Positions 34,212 to 47,023 of a DNA stretch of 64,000 bases are shown piece after piece. Every line of letters starts with the position of its first letter. The stretch's first letter is position 1. The notes under the pieces are model-generated. The model saw only the letters and a list, made by a program, of their open reading frames with translations, was not told the origin of the DNA and made no database searches. The translations under genes were made by a program, and so were the position numbers. Source of the stretch: Mucor racemosus (Eukaryota > Mucoromycota > Mucoromycetes > Mucorales > Mucoraceae); the NCBI GenBank assembly GCA_027405735.1, contig JAPEHQ010000003.1, positions 2,542,001-2,606,000 on the forward strand. The letters run 5' to 3'.

Positions 34212-36325
34212 ATAGTTTTCAGTCTTCAAAATTAGAGCATGCCCTCTTTTCTATAACTAATCTTATATTAAACACTTTTTTAGGATATATCTAGGACACT
34301 GATATATATATATAAGCGGGTCGCAATATTACCTGCCTCTGAAAATACTTTATATCCCAAAAAAGTCTCGAAAATACGTAAAATTTGCTGCTATTTCCTT
34401 GAAATCTGGGTCCCACTTTTCATCCCTGCTCTACTTTTTCTTTCCATTAAATAACACCAGGAAAAAATTATATGGAAATGTACCTGAGATATGTACCTCT
34501 AATATAAAAACAAGTATCCAAAAATATCGTATTTTTTGCTGTTGGTATTAATTTTTCAGTGATAATGTTTCAGATTTTTACTGCTTATTCACTGTTAAAC
34601 CAAAAACTTTGAGCCTTCATATCTCTACAAAAAATTAAGCTATACGAACATTTTTTAATAATAAAACTTACTTGTTTTAAAGTGCTTTATAATATATTCA
34701 AGTATCAAAAAATTCTGAGCACTTTTATTTTTTTTTCATTTTTTTGGCATTTTTGCAGTAAATCTCAAGATATTCGTTGAATTGAACAGTATTCTTTTTT
34801 ATATTCATATCATTAACCTCCTTGAGCTCTCTCCGACCCAATTTAGTTTTTTTTAAAATATAGATTTTTCGTGGAGATATCCTCAAAAATGTGTGTAAAG
34901 GGATTCCTTTGTTTCTACCTCCCAATTTTCCCTTGTGTACCCTCATCCCAAATTCTGAATTTGAAAAAAAAATCACAAAAATCTTGTTTTCTCTACCAAA
35001 AATACAGCTAAAAGGTTCAGCAATGGCTCAGTCGATAGATAATTTTGTTGCACATTATTTCCAAAAACTATCTTTAAAGCATGTTTATAAAAAGTGATGC
35101 GTATCTTCAAAAAACCTCCAAAATTGTAATGGCATTTTGTGCAAAATTTAATGTGAAACATTTGTTTGAATTTTATTTTGCTGAATGCAGAATTTAAAAC
35201 TGTACAAAAACCATTTAATAAGCTATCTCAACTTACTTTGCAGTTCAGGAGCCATAAAGCAATTTTGTTTTTTTTGATCATTTTCTGGTCGATTTTACAA
35301 ATCAATTTTGGAACTCAGTTAGCATAGGGTTAAGCTGTAATGTAGACTATTACTTTGATTATCTCGACAAAAAATTAATATTTTTCACTGAAACAAAAAA
35401 TGCAAGGTAGCCTAAAGTTGGATTTACCTTGTGAATACAAAAAATCAACATCTTAATTTAGGCGCTCAATTTTTTACAATATATTTTAGGTAAATCTTGT
35501 TGAATTATGGTCTACATTTGGCCAGTGTACTTATATTTTGGAATTAATATTTCTATTTTTCGAGAGATACCAATGGCTTATAAAGTGAAGGGTGGATGAA
35601 GGTGTACATTTCCTTCGAAGATTTTATGTTATTTGACTCAATATTAAGCGAAAACATTTAAAAACCATTTAAAAACCATCTGAAACCTCCTTTCCTACAG
35701 CCGTAAAAGTCGACAACAAAAACCTTATATCGATGAATTTCAATTGTATTAACTTCCAACTTTACATGAGGATAGGTACATACCTTGGATACAATGATCT
35801 CAAAGGGCAACTTCCACAGCCTACTGCATGTCGAAAAAATTAATGCAAAAGTGCACCTATACCTTAATGCGCCCTTTTAATTAAAACAATTAAAAAATGT
35901 GATTATTATAAATAATGATCCAGCATCCAGGTAAGCTGCCACTCTACATGAGTATAGGTGCGGATAGTAGATAATCCAAGTACTGTATATCCAGTATCAG
36001 CTTGCATAAATCATTGTGCATTCAGTAAATTTAAACAAAGCGTTGCTTATCTTCTGTTCACACCCACTAAAGTCAGTAAGCTCACTAGTTCTTGCCAAAT
36101 ATGGGTCCAAATATGGATCCAAATATGCTCCCGTTGCAATGATAGGTAGTATTTTTAATAATGCTAATCCACGGAATTGAAAAAGATTCAATCTTCCCTA
36201 GTTGCTGTGGAAATGGATAAATCAAAACTCGCACTTGCTTAACCTATTTGTAGTATGGGCTGTTTCAGATATTCTGAGCATTTTTATAAAATCAAATAAT
36301 GGATCAAATTTGAATTTTGAAGTTG
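34212..36325 (-). repeat. Family A repeat, copy 3 (inverted, left arm)
   Basis: Reverse complement of 47024-49134 and related to the right part of 1870-4440. It ends exactly at the CACTA terminus at 36326, with TTG (complement of CAA) adjoining. Confidence 0.85.
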
Positions 36326-39229
36326 CACTACGGCCGACCTGTGATGCACAAGATGACTTCGTTATGCCCAGGTGGGCTGCACACTATAGCCTCAACCGTT
36401 GTGTCCACTGAATATGGCTAAAAAGATAACAAGATGCACATGGGCACAACCAAAAAAACTGCACACGAGCACAACGAAAAGCCTGTATGTGCAGAATTAT
36501 AGATTCTGTCCATGTGCATGACATTAATCCCATGTGTGCATAATAGTACAAGAATTGCCCGTAAGCATATTATTATCCCTATTTGTGCATAATAATAAAA
36601 TCTGACCATGAGCATAATGAGCTGATTGTATGGGCACAAACTGGTTTGTACATGAGCATCGTGCCGTTCTCAAAATTTCAGTGCATTTTTTACTGGAATG
36701 GGGTTTTAAACTACATTTGCTTTTATTAGTATTGATTATATATAGACAATACAACAGTTCAATACGTTGTTGGTGTGATAGAGCAATATATGCAACAAGA
36801 GCCAATGTATTTACGATTATCATCATTTGTAAGTATTTTATGGCTATAATGTTTACGGCAACAATGGTTTTTGCTCGAGAATAAGCTTAAATAACACTTG
36901 CTTCTTAAATTTATTATATGCAAGGCAAATCTAATAAGGTTATAAATGTTACTTTATCACAAATAAAATTTAAACAAATTAACCTTCTTTAAACTTACTG
37001 AAATGTCAAAACGGTCTTAAGAAATAATCTTGCCAAAATATTACACTTTTCATTAACAATACATCCAGAGGATGTATTTATATACTTTTCACTATAACTA
37101 TTACACAGAATTACTATCTAAGAACATTACACCAATTTACTAAGACGCATGTGAATCAACCTGTACACCTGTTGATTTACTATAATACCGAATATTGACT
37201 GCGACCTTGAATGTGCGACCTAGGATATGATATTGACATAACACTTACTATTTAGTTTATTACGATTGTCAGCTGTAAAAAGATTTGTTTTCAAGTATTA
37301 TTAGCTACAATCAAAACTCTGGTTGTTATTAAGCAAGATATTAGATTATTATTTTTTTGTTTCTATATTGTTTGAAATTTTATTACTTTTCTGGAACATT
37401 TCGTGAGTTTATAGTCAGTTCTAGCTTTTTATTGACTAGATATAAATATCATTGCCTTCGATTTGATCCCGTAATTAAGAAATACGTACATTATTTAGCG
37501 CAATTAAAACTCTGCTAAATTACACATTTTAGCCAATGTTAAAGCAATATTACAGCGCATAAACCATAAACTGAACATAACAGGCAATACCTGTTATCAT
37601 AGAAACAAGAAACACACATTTTTCTACTAGAAAAACTAGGGATGTTGTCGAGCCAGCTTATACTAGTAAAGTTGACTGGCAAAAACCCAGCTCAACACCA
37701 ATGCTAAGAAAAACCGTCTGTTATATCATACATTCATTAAAAAATTGCAAAAACGAGCCCGTAGAGCGACGCTGTAATTGAGCATGGCAAGATTGAACAG
37801 CTAAGTCTCATACTATGGGTATATCTAAGTTTTAAATAAAAATGCGTTTCTTTTTTAACTTTTTTTATGTTTAACCATGTATGGTTTGAAAATTCAGTTT
37901 TTGTAGCGGACATTTTCGAAATTTATTTTATCCTTACCAACACACATGATTTTGATCAAAAATCAGAAAAATAAATTTTGATACCAAAATTAACGTTTAA
38001 ATATAACATTGTGAGAGAAAATTGTAGGCATAGCTAATAAGCATTTTATAAAAGCTTAATATTAAATATTAGTAATGAAAATTTGCACTTTTGCCCCAAA
38101 AACGAATTTTGGGTAAAGGATTTTCATGTAATATTTTGTAATAAAAACGTTTGTTGTTTTTTATTGGAGCAAATAGAGCACTAAATTCTGTATATGTGTA
38201 TATTTTTTGTTTTTATAATTGGTAGCATAATTAACTCTGATTTGCAAAATCAGAAAAAAAAAATTAAAAAATGCCAAAATTGGTGATCTGGACAAAAATA
38301 ATTTTCTAAATTAATATTCCGCTTATAAGCCTTGTGAGTCTTAAAAATAAGAGATTGTAGAATATTTGAGAACTTTTTAAGAATTAATGATGCTGTACCC
38401 ACTTGTATCAAGCTTATTGCTGTAAATATTTATACATGTCAATATTGTGTGGTAGTTTATTTGATAATAATATAGCCTTACTTGATAATTAATGCACTAG
38501 AGGTGATTTAATTTAGTTTTAATCTTACTCCTCCAACGTCATAAACATAAACTTGGCCATCACTGGGACCAATTGCCACCTTTTTGCCCTCTTTGTCCCA
38601 AGCCAATTATTCAGCAGTGCTTTACCAGAACCAACGTAAGTACTTACAAATGGTTCCTCGGTATTTTTATTCAAATCAGATAAATCAAATTGACTGGTTT
38701 CATTTACAGTAGTTTTAAATAAACGTATCCTCAGCCCGCCTTATGATAAATGTCAATCTAAAATTAGAAAGACCCCATTGTCATTGTTATAAGCTATGAA
38801 AAGCTTGATTTTTAATAATACAGCAATTAAATAAAAAACAAGATAATACTAATAGCATATAATTAGTATTTAACATCTAAGTAAGTTTGATAAAGTATGC
38901 TTTTAAAGCCCTTTTGAAAAATAATGGCAAACATAACATCTTGGTCCTGTAATCAATCTATCCATCAAAATGTTGCGATTAAACCACTACACAATGAATG
39001 CGCTTTTTATCTGCCTTGACTCGATGTACATTGTTGGATATCAGTTTTTACCAGCTGTATTTTTCTAGTTTATTAATATTTAGTAATTGAACGATATTTG
39101 TAGCATGCTAAAAAATAAAAAGAATACTTCAAGTCAAAATTTGCTTAACAGTACTTATGCTATTTAGTAGCAAATTGCTTTTTGAACCTGTTCATGTAAA
39201 TAAGAATAATTAGTTTTTATTCTTCACAA
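36326..39229. mobile_element. Partial CACTA element (left arm copy, one end only)
   Basis: Starts with CACTACGGCCGA at 36326 and carries the same subterminal repeats and dynein fragment as 47023 back to 44099. No second terminus was found in 39230-42239, so this copy lacks its other end or it has diverged beyond recognition. Confidence 0.75.
38529..38740 (-). pseudogene. Captured dynein intermediate chain exon, frameshifted copy
   Basis: Reverse-complement copy of 44596-44808 but 212 rather than 213 bases: one T is missing within the GCTGAATAAATTGG stretch (AATTGG here), which breaks the frame after VGSGKALL. It keeps a Lys codon (LFKTT) where the right copy has Asn (LFNTT), so each copy carries its own change. 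Confidence 0.7.
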
Positions 39230-42200
39230 TTAAGAAATTTTCTTTATATACTGTATAATTACATTTGTAAACCTAATTGAATAAAAACAATTAAATTTAT
39301 TATCCTGTTATTTCAATCATCTCAACTTTCTTATTTTACTTTACATATTAAATGCTTTATTCAAATAAGTCATTAAAATCTACCACATAAAAATCTTAAT
39401 GTACAATGTATTCTGAAACAAGCTACTGTGACATTGCCATTAACATCTTGATGTGTAGAATATATGAATATAATAGCTTACTCGTCTTTTTTCGTATTCT
39501 TTATTTAGTATACTGTACCCATTCATCTTTTGAATTATTTTCTTTTAAATCCACATTCAAATATACGTGAAACATTAAATAAGCACATAATTTTTATGGT
39601 ATTTCACATGTATACATAAAATTGTATTGTAATTCGCAAGAAGGGGACGGTTTCAATAATCGGCTTAATTGATATTCATTGCAAATTTAGCTTTATTATT
39701 AAAAAGAATCAGCAATGATGTTTTCGAAAGCTTAAATAACAGTAGTATGTAAATGTTAAATACTTCAATAATCAAGAATAATATATATTTTTAACCCTCA
39801 ACAAACCAATCTTGTACCACAGTAAGCTTATAATGGAAGTATTTTCTATATAATAGTTAACAATATTGAGATAAAATTTATTTTATTAATCGATGACTTT
39901 TGAGAAAAACCCAAAGTAGCCTGCATGTAAGTCTTTATTGAACCAATGCCTTATTACAGTTAATTAGAACGAGAACATACAAAATAAAGCTAATGGGACA
40001 CATGACGGTTTCAATCCATGCATACAGTCTAGCTAAATAAACAGTTTTTCTAAGTAGATACATTCAAAATATTGATATACATATAACATTCTTCTTCGTC
40101 ATACAAAAATAAACTATCAAACTATCATAGTAATTGATATATTCAAATAAGTTTTTAGAATAAATGAATACTTCATCGCTACTATGTCACAATTTCGAAT
40201 CGGTATCAACTTAAAATTAACATATCTAGGCTTTAGGATCTATATAAAAATAATCCTCAATAATTATATCTCAAAAGTCCAGACTTAGGACAAACACCCT
40301 GACTCGATGCTGTTATACAGAGCAAAACTTTTATCGAGGCTCAACAGAGCTCAAAGCATTATCAACAAAAATATTATATCTATTTTATCCTCTATCTAAT
40401 GGCAATAATCCAAAATACCACATGTTTGACTCATTGAAAAACGTTCTCTCTAAAAAAAATATATATATACAGTATATTCGCAAAAAATACATAATACTGA
40501 TGCCATTATTATTACGTATTCGTTTTTCTTAATTCTTACTTGTAAATTGCCATTGCCACATCATATACCGTACAGTAATGTTCAAAAATACAAAATTATT
40601 TACTTCTGATTTATTTATATCTCTACCGATTATATATATTTACAAACTACTATTATACACTGAATTAAAAATACATATTGGAAAAGTAGCTACGTTACAT
40701 TTAAAAGCCTGGTAAAAGCGTTTCATATTTACAATAGCCACAGGTACCAAATTTGTCAAATAATTGGTCATTTGCAGAGCTCCAGTAAACATCATTATGT
40801 CTTTTTTCAAGCTGTATTTTATAACGCCTCAACTCTATTCAAACTTACAGCTTCATTTGCGCTATTTTGATTCATTGTAAGCATATTTTTGATGGAGTAA
40901 AAATATATCATACAGAAATCTTCAAAAAATCAGCTAGATGACTGATCATTTTTATTAATTAAAAAGTAAAATATGAAGACTCTTTTAGATATCTATTTTT
41001 AAAAATACAGAATGTGCAGCATTTTCTTGTTTATTTGCATTATTTTGCTGGATTCTAGCTACAATTTTGCTCGAGTAATGATGCATTATCTCCAAATTTA
41101 TAAAAATTAACTAAATGACTGGTGATTTTAATCACTCCAAAACGAAACATTAACGCATTTGCATTTCTGTTTTTTTGGTATTGCAATATGCGCAACATTC
41201 GCCGTTTTCATTTCCATTTTTTTCCTTAATTGTAGCTGCATTTTCCATGGAGTAATGACAGATATATCATCGAAAAACATCCTCACAAAATGGTTCAAAT
41301 AACGGGAGCCACTAATATTGCTTGGAATTTGAAAGAGCGTCAATTTTGCTGGGCTATAAATCGACCAATCATATCGTTCTATCAAAATCTCGAAAAAAAA
41401 ATTTAATACCTTGTTTCAAAAATCGACACTCTCGGACTTTAAATGAAATCGCGCGCTTTAAGTTGTAGTCTATTTTTAAGCTGTAGTCTATTTTTAAGCT
41501 GTAAATATGCAAAATACCGTAAATTAGGAAATATTTCCAATATTTGACAAAAAACTGTATATTTACCGTCATCTGGTCATTAAATGGTTTTTTTAGCTTA
41601 TCCAATTCTGCATCAATTTACGGTTTTAAATAAAACATTTCGCTCTTAAATTGTTTCATAAATACAGATTTTTTGTGCACCACAGCTTTGCATTTAAGTC
41701 AACTATCTTTCATCAAACCTTAATTTATCTATAACTTGATGAAAAATTTATGTTTTTTGAAGATTTAAAAATCATCTAATAGATAAAGTTGTATAAAATG
41801 TGTTGGTTATTTATTGCGAATTATTAATATATCAGTTTATTTAAGAAACAAAGGTTTTTTATTTTCTAATATTTATTTGCTTACAGTTACTTAAATCAAT
41901 ATTTGAAACTTAAACTTTTTGAAAAATAAATTCAAAGCATATTGCACTATACACGACAGCATTGGTCATGTAGAAGCACGGCATTTAATTATTAAGTTCG
42001 GTGTGTCGGTTTTCGAGGATATTAAACAGCCAATTTTGAAGCCAATTCTATTTCTAACTCACATTGAAATGTAATTCTTATAAATAGTCTTTTAAACCAA
42101 GACCTAGAAGCTCTAGGTTCTTTCTTTTACCATTAGTTTTTCTAGTAATAAAGCCTACGTTCTCCATGATAAATGTTACTAGTCTTTATTATTATTCTTT

Positions 42201-42239
42201 CTATAAATAAGATTGTATGTATCCATAAACTCTCACGGC
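39230..42239. other. Spacer of the inverted duplication, left part
   Basis: About 3 kb without a recognised gene. It includes three degenerate units spaced about 180 bases apart (near 40870, 41050 and 41230), each with an AGCTGCATTTT...GAGTAATGA-like core. A short tandem array of AAGCTGTAGTCTATTTTT lies at about 41459-41507. Frames at 41128-41385 and 41369-41605 are AT-rich and show no domain. Confidence 0.4.
41459..41507. repeat. Short tandem repeat, 18-base unit
   Basis: About two and a half copies of AAGCTGTAGTCTATTTTT in the spacer, the first with a T in place of C. Confidence 0.7.
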
Positions 42240-42612
42240 GTTTTCATTTCCGTATATGCTGATTTTCACTGATTTAGGGCGCTATTTCTAATTTCAAATT
42301 GTCTATTTTTTAGCAACAAATTTCATTTGGGAAAAGAGTGCTCTTGATTCGTATGATTTATCTAGCAAATCTATGGAATACTAAAGTTATTTAGCGCTGG
42401 CTAATGTTATAGCTGTAGTATATTTTGAAACTTGCAGCCCATTTGAATCAATATTTATTGATTGTTACAAGCATTTTTCCAGTTCCTTCAATTTTTTTAA
42501 GCAGAGGAAGAGAGGTTTCTTGTCGAAAATGATGGTATACTTCTTCAAAAATAGCTGTTAGTTAATGAAATCAAGATATGTTCTTTGTATATCCACTATG
42601 TATCAAATGCAA
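42240..42612 (+). repeat. Family A repeat, copy 4, part left of the CACTA insertion
   Basis: Similar to 1870-2229 (TTAGCGCT-type start, TCAATATTTATTGATTGT, AGCTGTTAGTTAATGAAATC, AATGCAA). It stops exactly at the CACTA terminus and resumes at 47024 with CAACTTCAAAATTC. Confidence 0.8.
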
Positions 42613-44595
42613 CACTACGGCCGAATTATACTTCCCATGGGCATAATAATCTGCATAGATGGGTAGAATAAAACATTTTGTGCAGATCAGGCAGCCCAGA
42701 TGAGCAGAGCAATAAGATCAAGGTTTTTTAGTCAATTTATTAAAGTATATCAATCATAATATAATTAATAACGAAAGTAATTTGAATGGTTTGAAGCAGA
42801 TGTGGGTTACTCTGATTCAACAGAGTTGTCTTATTGACGAGATATAGTAATTTGAAATTTGGGGTTTGAAAGAGTTCTGCCCATGTTCTTCTTTCGGAAA
42901 CCAAATGGGAACAACGACAACAACATGTTTGGTAACACTAAAAGTATTTATGCCTTTGTAAATATCTGTTTGTAACACACAAAATCTTTTTTCTTCTCTA
43001 CTCTTTCCTCAGCTCTTTTATTTACGCTTGAAACTACAACAAAAAGACCAATATTTTTTTATAAACTGAAATCAAGAAGCAGGTACAAGTACATGTTTTT
43101 CCTATTGTTTATTTGGAAAAAAAGTTATCAACTGTTAATGTTAGGGCGCGTTATAATATCTTTTTCGAACAAAAAAAGCATCCGGGACTTCATCATTTTG
43201 CTCCATCATCTATGTTATAATCATTGCTTTTTTGGTCTGAAATCAATGTCGATCTGCAGAAAAATTGGTGATTATAAAAGTATGTATAGTATTGACTTGA
43301 TTTGAATTGACGCATAAACTCATGTTAATCTATTTAGCTTCTAAAAAATATTTGCTTCTGTTTAATGATCAGCAGCCAAGAAGAGGAAAACGAGATGTTG
43401 TCTTGTATACCATTACCAACTATCAAAGGTACACCATAATAATTACTTGTTAATTGATTTTACTAATAAATCAATTTTTATACGTCAAAAGTAAAGGCGT
43501 ATGCAGTTCAAAACGCTTGAAACAATTCAATTATGCTAATTTACATGGCTTATCGTCTCTTGTTCATTCAATTGCTATATTTGATTTTAATATTTTGTTT
43601 ATACTGATAATCGAGTAGTTCGTCGTCCATTAGAGTCAACTCGTCATCCTTAATTAGCGTATCTATAATAACGGTCCATTATTAGCTCATGGTGTGCAAA
43701 GTTATTAAAAGGGGTTGTCTAATCTCAAATTTATCTGATTCAACTGCTGATGCTAAACTAGCATCAAATTAGTTGTGTTGACTCGCACTAAAGTAAGGCG
43801 TTTTATCAAGTACGATGTTGGTGTTCAATGTATTTCAGTTAAATTAAACAGATAGAGATATTATGGTTCATTCAGAGATCTATGAACGCAAAAAAATGAT
43901 CCAAATTGTGATGCTTCGTTGACCTGTACGAGATTTTTTGTGGTGATACTTGGTGGCTTAAGTGTAATTTAGGCATTTAATTGTCAAACGTATCAAATCA
44001 AGATAAAGTTAGTTGATTGATATAACGGATAATAAATGCAATGTCATTTATTGAATGGGTGAATGTAAATGTATCGTATAAAACAACACAGCTTACTTGT
44101 GAAGAATGAAAACACTAATTATTCTTATTTACATCAACAGGTTCAAAAAGCAATCGTTGCTACTAAATAGCATAATTTGATATGCAAAAAAACCTTGAAG
44201 TATTCTTTTTTTTTTTGGCAGCAGTGCTACAAATCATCGTTCAACATGACTAAATATTAATAAACTAGAGAAAATACAGCTGGTAAAAAACTGATATCCA
44301 ACAATGTACATCGAGGTCAAGGCAGATAAAAAGCGCATTCATTGTGTAGTGGTGAAAATCGCAACATTTTGATGGATAGAAATTACAGGACCAAGATGTT
44401 ATGTTTGCCTCAGGATTTTCAAAAGGGCTTTAAAAGCATACTTTATCAAACTTACTTAGATGTTAAATACTTTTTATATGCTATTAGTATTATCTTGTTT
44501 TTTATTTAATTGCTGTATTATTAAAAATCAAGCTTTTCATAGCTTATAACAATGACAATGGGGTGTTTCTAATTTTAGATTGACATTTATCATAA

Positions 44596-44808
44596 GGCGG
44601 GCTGAGGATACGTTTATTTAATACTACTGTAAATGAAACCAGTCAATTTGATTTATCTGATTTGAATAAAAATACCGAGGAACCATTTGTAAGTACTTAC
44701 GTTGGTTCTGGTAAAGCACTGCTGAATAAATTGGCTTGGGACAAAGAGGGCAAAAAGGTGGCAATTGGTCCCAGTGATGGCCAAGTTTATGTTTATGACG
44801 TTGGAGGA
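44596..44808 (+). pseudogene. Captured exon of cytoplasmic dynein intermediate chain (WD40 part)
   Basis: 71 codons open between an AG acceptor-like site and a GTAAG donor at 44809. The frame reads GLRIRLFNTTVNETSQFDLS, DLNKNTEEPFVSTYVGSGKA, LLNKLAWDKEGKKVAIGPSD and GQVYVYDVGG. The segment from DLNKNTEEP through NKLAWDKEGKKVAIG and DGQVYVYDVG has the form of the last WD40 repeats of dynein intermediate chains (DYNC1I family), which link dynein to cargo and dynactin. It is one isolated exon inside a transposon: no neighbouring exons, no start codon. I infer gene-fragment capture; the parental gene is not in the window. Confidence 0.7.
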
Positions 44809-46659
44809 GTAAGATTAAAACTAAATTTAAATCACCTCTAGTGCATTAATTATCAAGTAAGGCTATATTATTATCAAATAAACTACCACACAATATTGAC
44901 ATGTATAAATATTTACAGCAATAAGCTTGATACAAGTGGGTACAGCATCATTAATTCTTAAAAAAGTTCTCAAATATTCTACAATCTCTTATTTTTAAGA
45001 CTCACAAGGCTTATAAGCGGAATATTAATTTAGAAAATTATTTTTGTCCAGATCACCAATTTTGGCATTTTTTAATTTTTTTTTTCTGATTTTGCAAATC
45101 AAGAGTTAATTATGCTACCAATTATAAAAACAAAAAATATACACATATACAGAATTTAGTGCTCTATTTGCTCAATAAAAAACAACAAACGTTTTTATTA
45201 CAAAATATTACATGAAAATCCTTTACCCAAAATTTCGTTTTTGGGGCAAAAGTGCAAATTTTCATTACTAAATATTTAATATTAAGCTTTTATAAAATGC
45301 TTATTAGCTATGCCTACAATTTTCTCTCACAATGTAGTATATTTAAACGTTAATTTTGGTATCAAAATTTGATTTTTCTGATTTTTGATCAAAATCATGT
45401 GTGTTGGTAAGGATAAAATAAATTTCGAAAATGTCCGCTACAAAAACTGAATTTTCAAACCATACATGGTTAAACATAAAAAAAGTTAAAAAAAGAAACG
45501 CATTTTTATTTAAAACTTAGATATATACCATAGTATGAGACTTAGCTGTTCAATCTTGCCATGCTCAATTACAGCGTCGCTCTACGGGCTCGTTTTTGCA
45601 ATTTTTTAATGAATGTATGATATAACAGACGGTTTTTCTTAGCATTGGTGTTGAGCTGGGTTTTTGCCAGTCAACTTTACTAGTATAAGCTGGGCTCGAC
45701 AACATCCCTAGTTTTTCTAGTAGAAAAATGTGTGTTTCTTGTTTCTATGATAACAGGTATTGCCTGTTATGTTCAGTTTATGGTTTATGCGCTGTAATAT
45801 TGCTTTAACATTGGCTAAAATGTGTAATTTAGCAGAGTTTTAATTGCGCTAAATAATGTACGTATTTCTTAATTACGGGATCAAATCGAAGGCAATGATA
45901 TTTATATCTAGTCAATAAAAAGCTAGAACTGACTATAAACTCACGAAATGTTCCAGAAAAGTAATAAAATTTCAAACAATATAGAAACAAAAAAATAATA
46001 ATCTAATATCTTGCTTAATAACAACCAGAGTTTTGATTGTAGCTAATAATACTTGAAAACAAATCTTTTTACAGCTGACAATCGTAATAAACTAAATAGT
46101 AAGTGTTATGTCAATATCATATCCTAGGTCGCACATTCAAGGTCGCAGTCAATATTCGGTATTATAGTAAATCAACAGGTGTACAGGTTGATTCACATGC
46201 GTCTTAGTAAATTGGTGTAATGTTCTTAGATAGTAATTCTGTGTAATAGTTATAGTGAAAAGTATATAAATACATCCTCTGGATGTATTGTTAATGAAAA
46301 GTGTAATATTTTGGCAAGATTATTTCTTAAGACCGTTTTGACATTTCAGTAAGTTTAAAGAAGGTTAATTTGTTTAAATTTTATTTGTGATAAAGTAACA
46401 TTTATAACCTTATTAGATTTGCCTTGCATATAATAAATTTAAGAAGCAAGTGTTATTTAAGCTTATTCTCGAGCAAAAACCATTGTTGCCGTAAACATTA
46501 TAGCCATAAAAATACTTACAAATGATGATAATCGTAAATACATTGGCTCTTGTTGCATATATTGCTCTATCACACCAACAACGTATTGAACTGTTGTATT
46601 GTCTATATATAATCAATACTAATAAAAGCAAATGTAGTTTAAAACCCCATTCCAGTAAA

Positions 46660-47023
46660 AAATGCACTGAAATTTTGAGAACGGCACGATGCTCATGTAC
46701 AAACCAGTTTGTGCCCATACAATCAGCTCATTATGCTCATGGTCAGATTTTATTATTATGCACAAATAGGGATAATAATATGCTTACGGGCAATTCTTGT
46801 ACTATTATGCACACATGGGATTAATGTCATGCACATGGACAGAATCTATAATTCTGCACATACAGGCTTTTCGTTGTGCTCGTGTGCAGTTTTTCTTGGT
46901 TGTGCCCATGTGCATCTTGTTATCTTTTTAGCCATATTCAGTGGACACAACGGTTGAGGCTATAGTGTGCAGCCCACCTGGGCATAACGAAGTCATCTTG
47001 TGCATCACAGGTCGGCCGTAGTG
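46660..47023. repeat. CACTA subterminal repeat zone
   Basis: A cluster of ATGNGCA-type words in both orientations (for example TTTGTGCCCATACAATC, ATGCTCATGG, TATGCACAAAT, ATTATGCACACATGGG, CATGCACATGG, GTGCCCATGTGCATC). The same words mark 36420-36660 in the left arm and, more sparsely, 42630-42710 at the other end. Such arrays bind the element's own DNA-binding protein in plant En/Spm. Short frames across them are by-products. Confidence 0.65.

Larger units (their letters stand above)
34212..39229 (-). repeat. Left arm of a ~5-kb inverted duplication
   Basis: Nearly identical, in reverse complement, to 44099-49134. From outside inwards it holds an inverted family A segment (34212-36325), the CACTA terminus at 36326, the subterminal repeat zone (about 36330-36660) and the dynein-derived exon (38529-38740). 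Several unrelated short frames of 60-69 codons are identical in both arms, showing very few changes in the outer part; single-base indels and substitutions are more visible inwards. Similarity ends at TTCTTCACAA (39229). Confidence 0.92.
42613..47023 (+). mobile_element. Non-autonomous CACTA (En/Spm-type) DNA transposon carrying a host exon
   Basis: 4411 bases bounded by 12-base inverted termini, CACTACGGCCGA at 42613-42624 and its complement at 47012-47023, and by a 3-base target duplication CAA (42610-42612 and 47024-47026). The empty site is preserved in the family A copy at about 2230, which reads AATGCAACTTCAAAATTC without interruption. CACTA termini plus 3-base duplications define the CMC/EnSpm class. 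Both subterminal zones are rich in ATGNGCA-type words in both orientations. No transposase frame is visible, so mobility would need a helper in trans. It contains a dynein intermediate chain exon at 44596-44808. A reading with termini ACTACGGCCGA and a 5-base duplication GCAAC is also arithmetically possible but less typical. Confidence 0.85.

Noticed and set aside
34725..35161. Overlapping short frames in family A (and mirror at 48187-48525) as genes
   Set aside because: Repeat-borne, on both strands, with substitutions that do not respect codon position.
46413..46957. Three overlapping frames at the CACTA end considered as transposase or accessory genes
   Set aside because: They lie in the subterminal repeat zone, overlap on both strands, have no domain, and are simply mirrored in the left arm.
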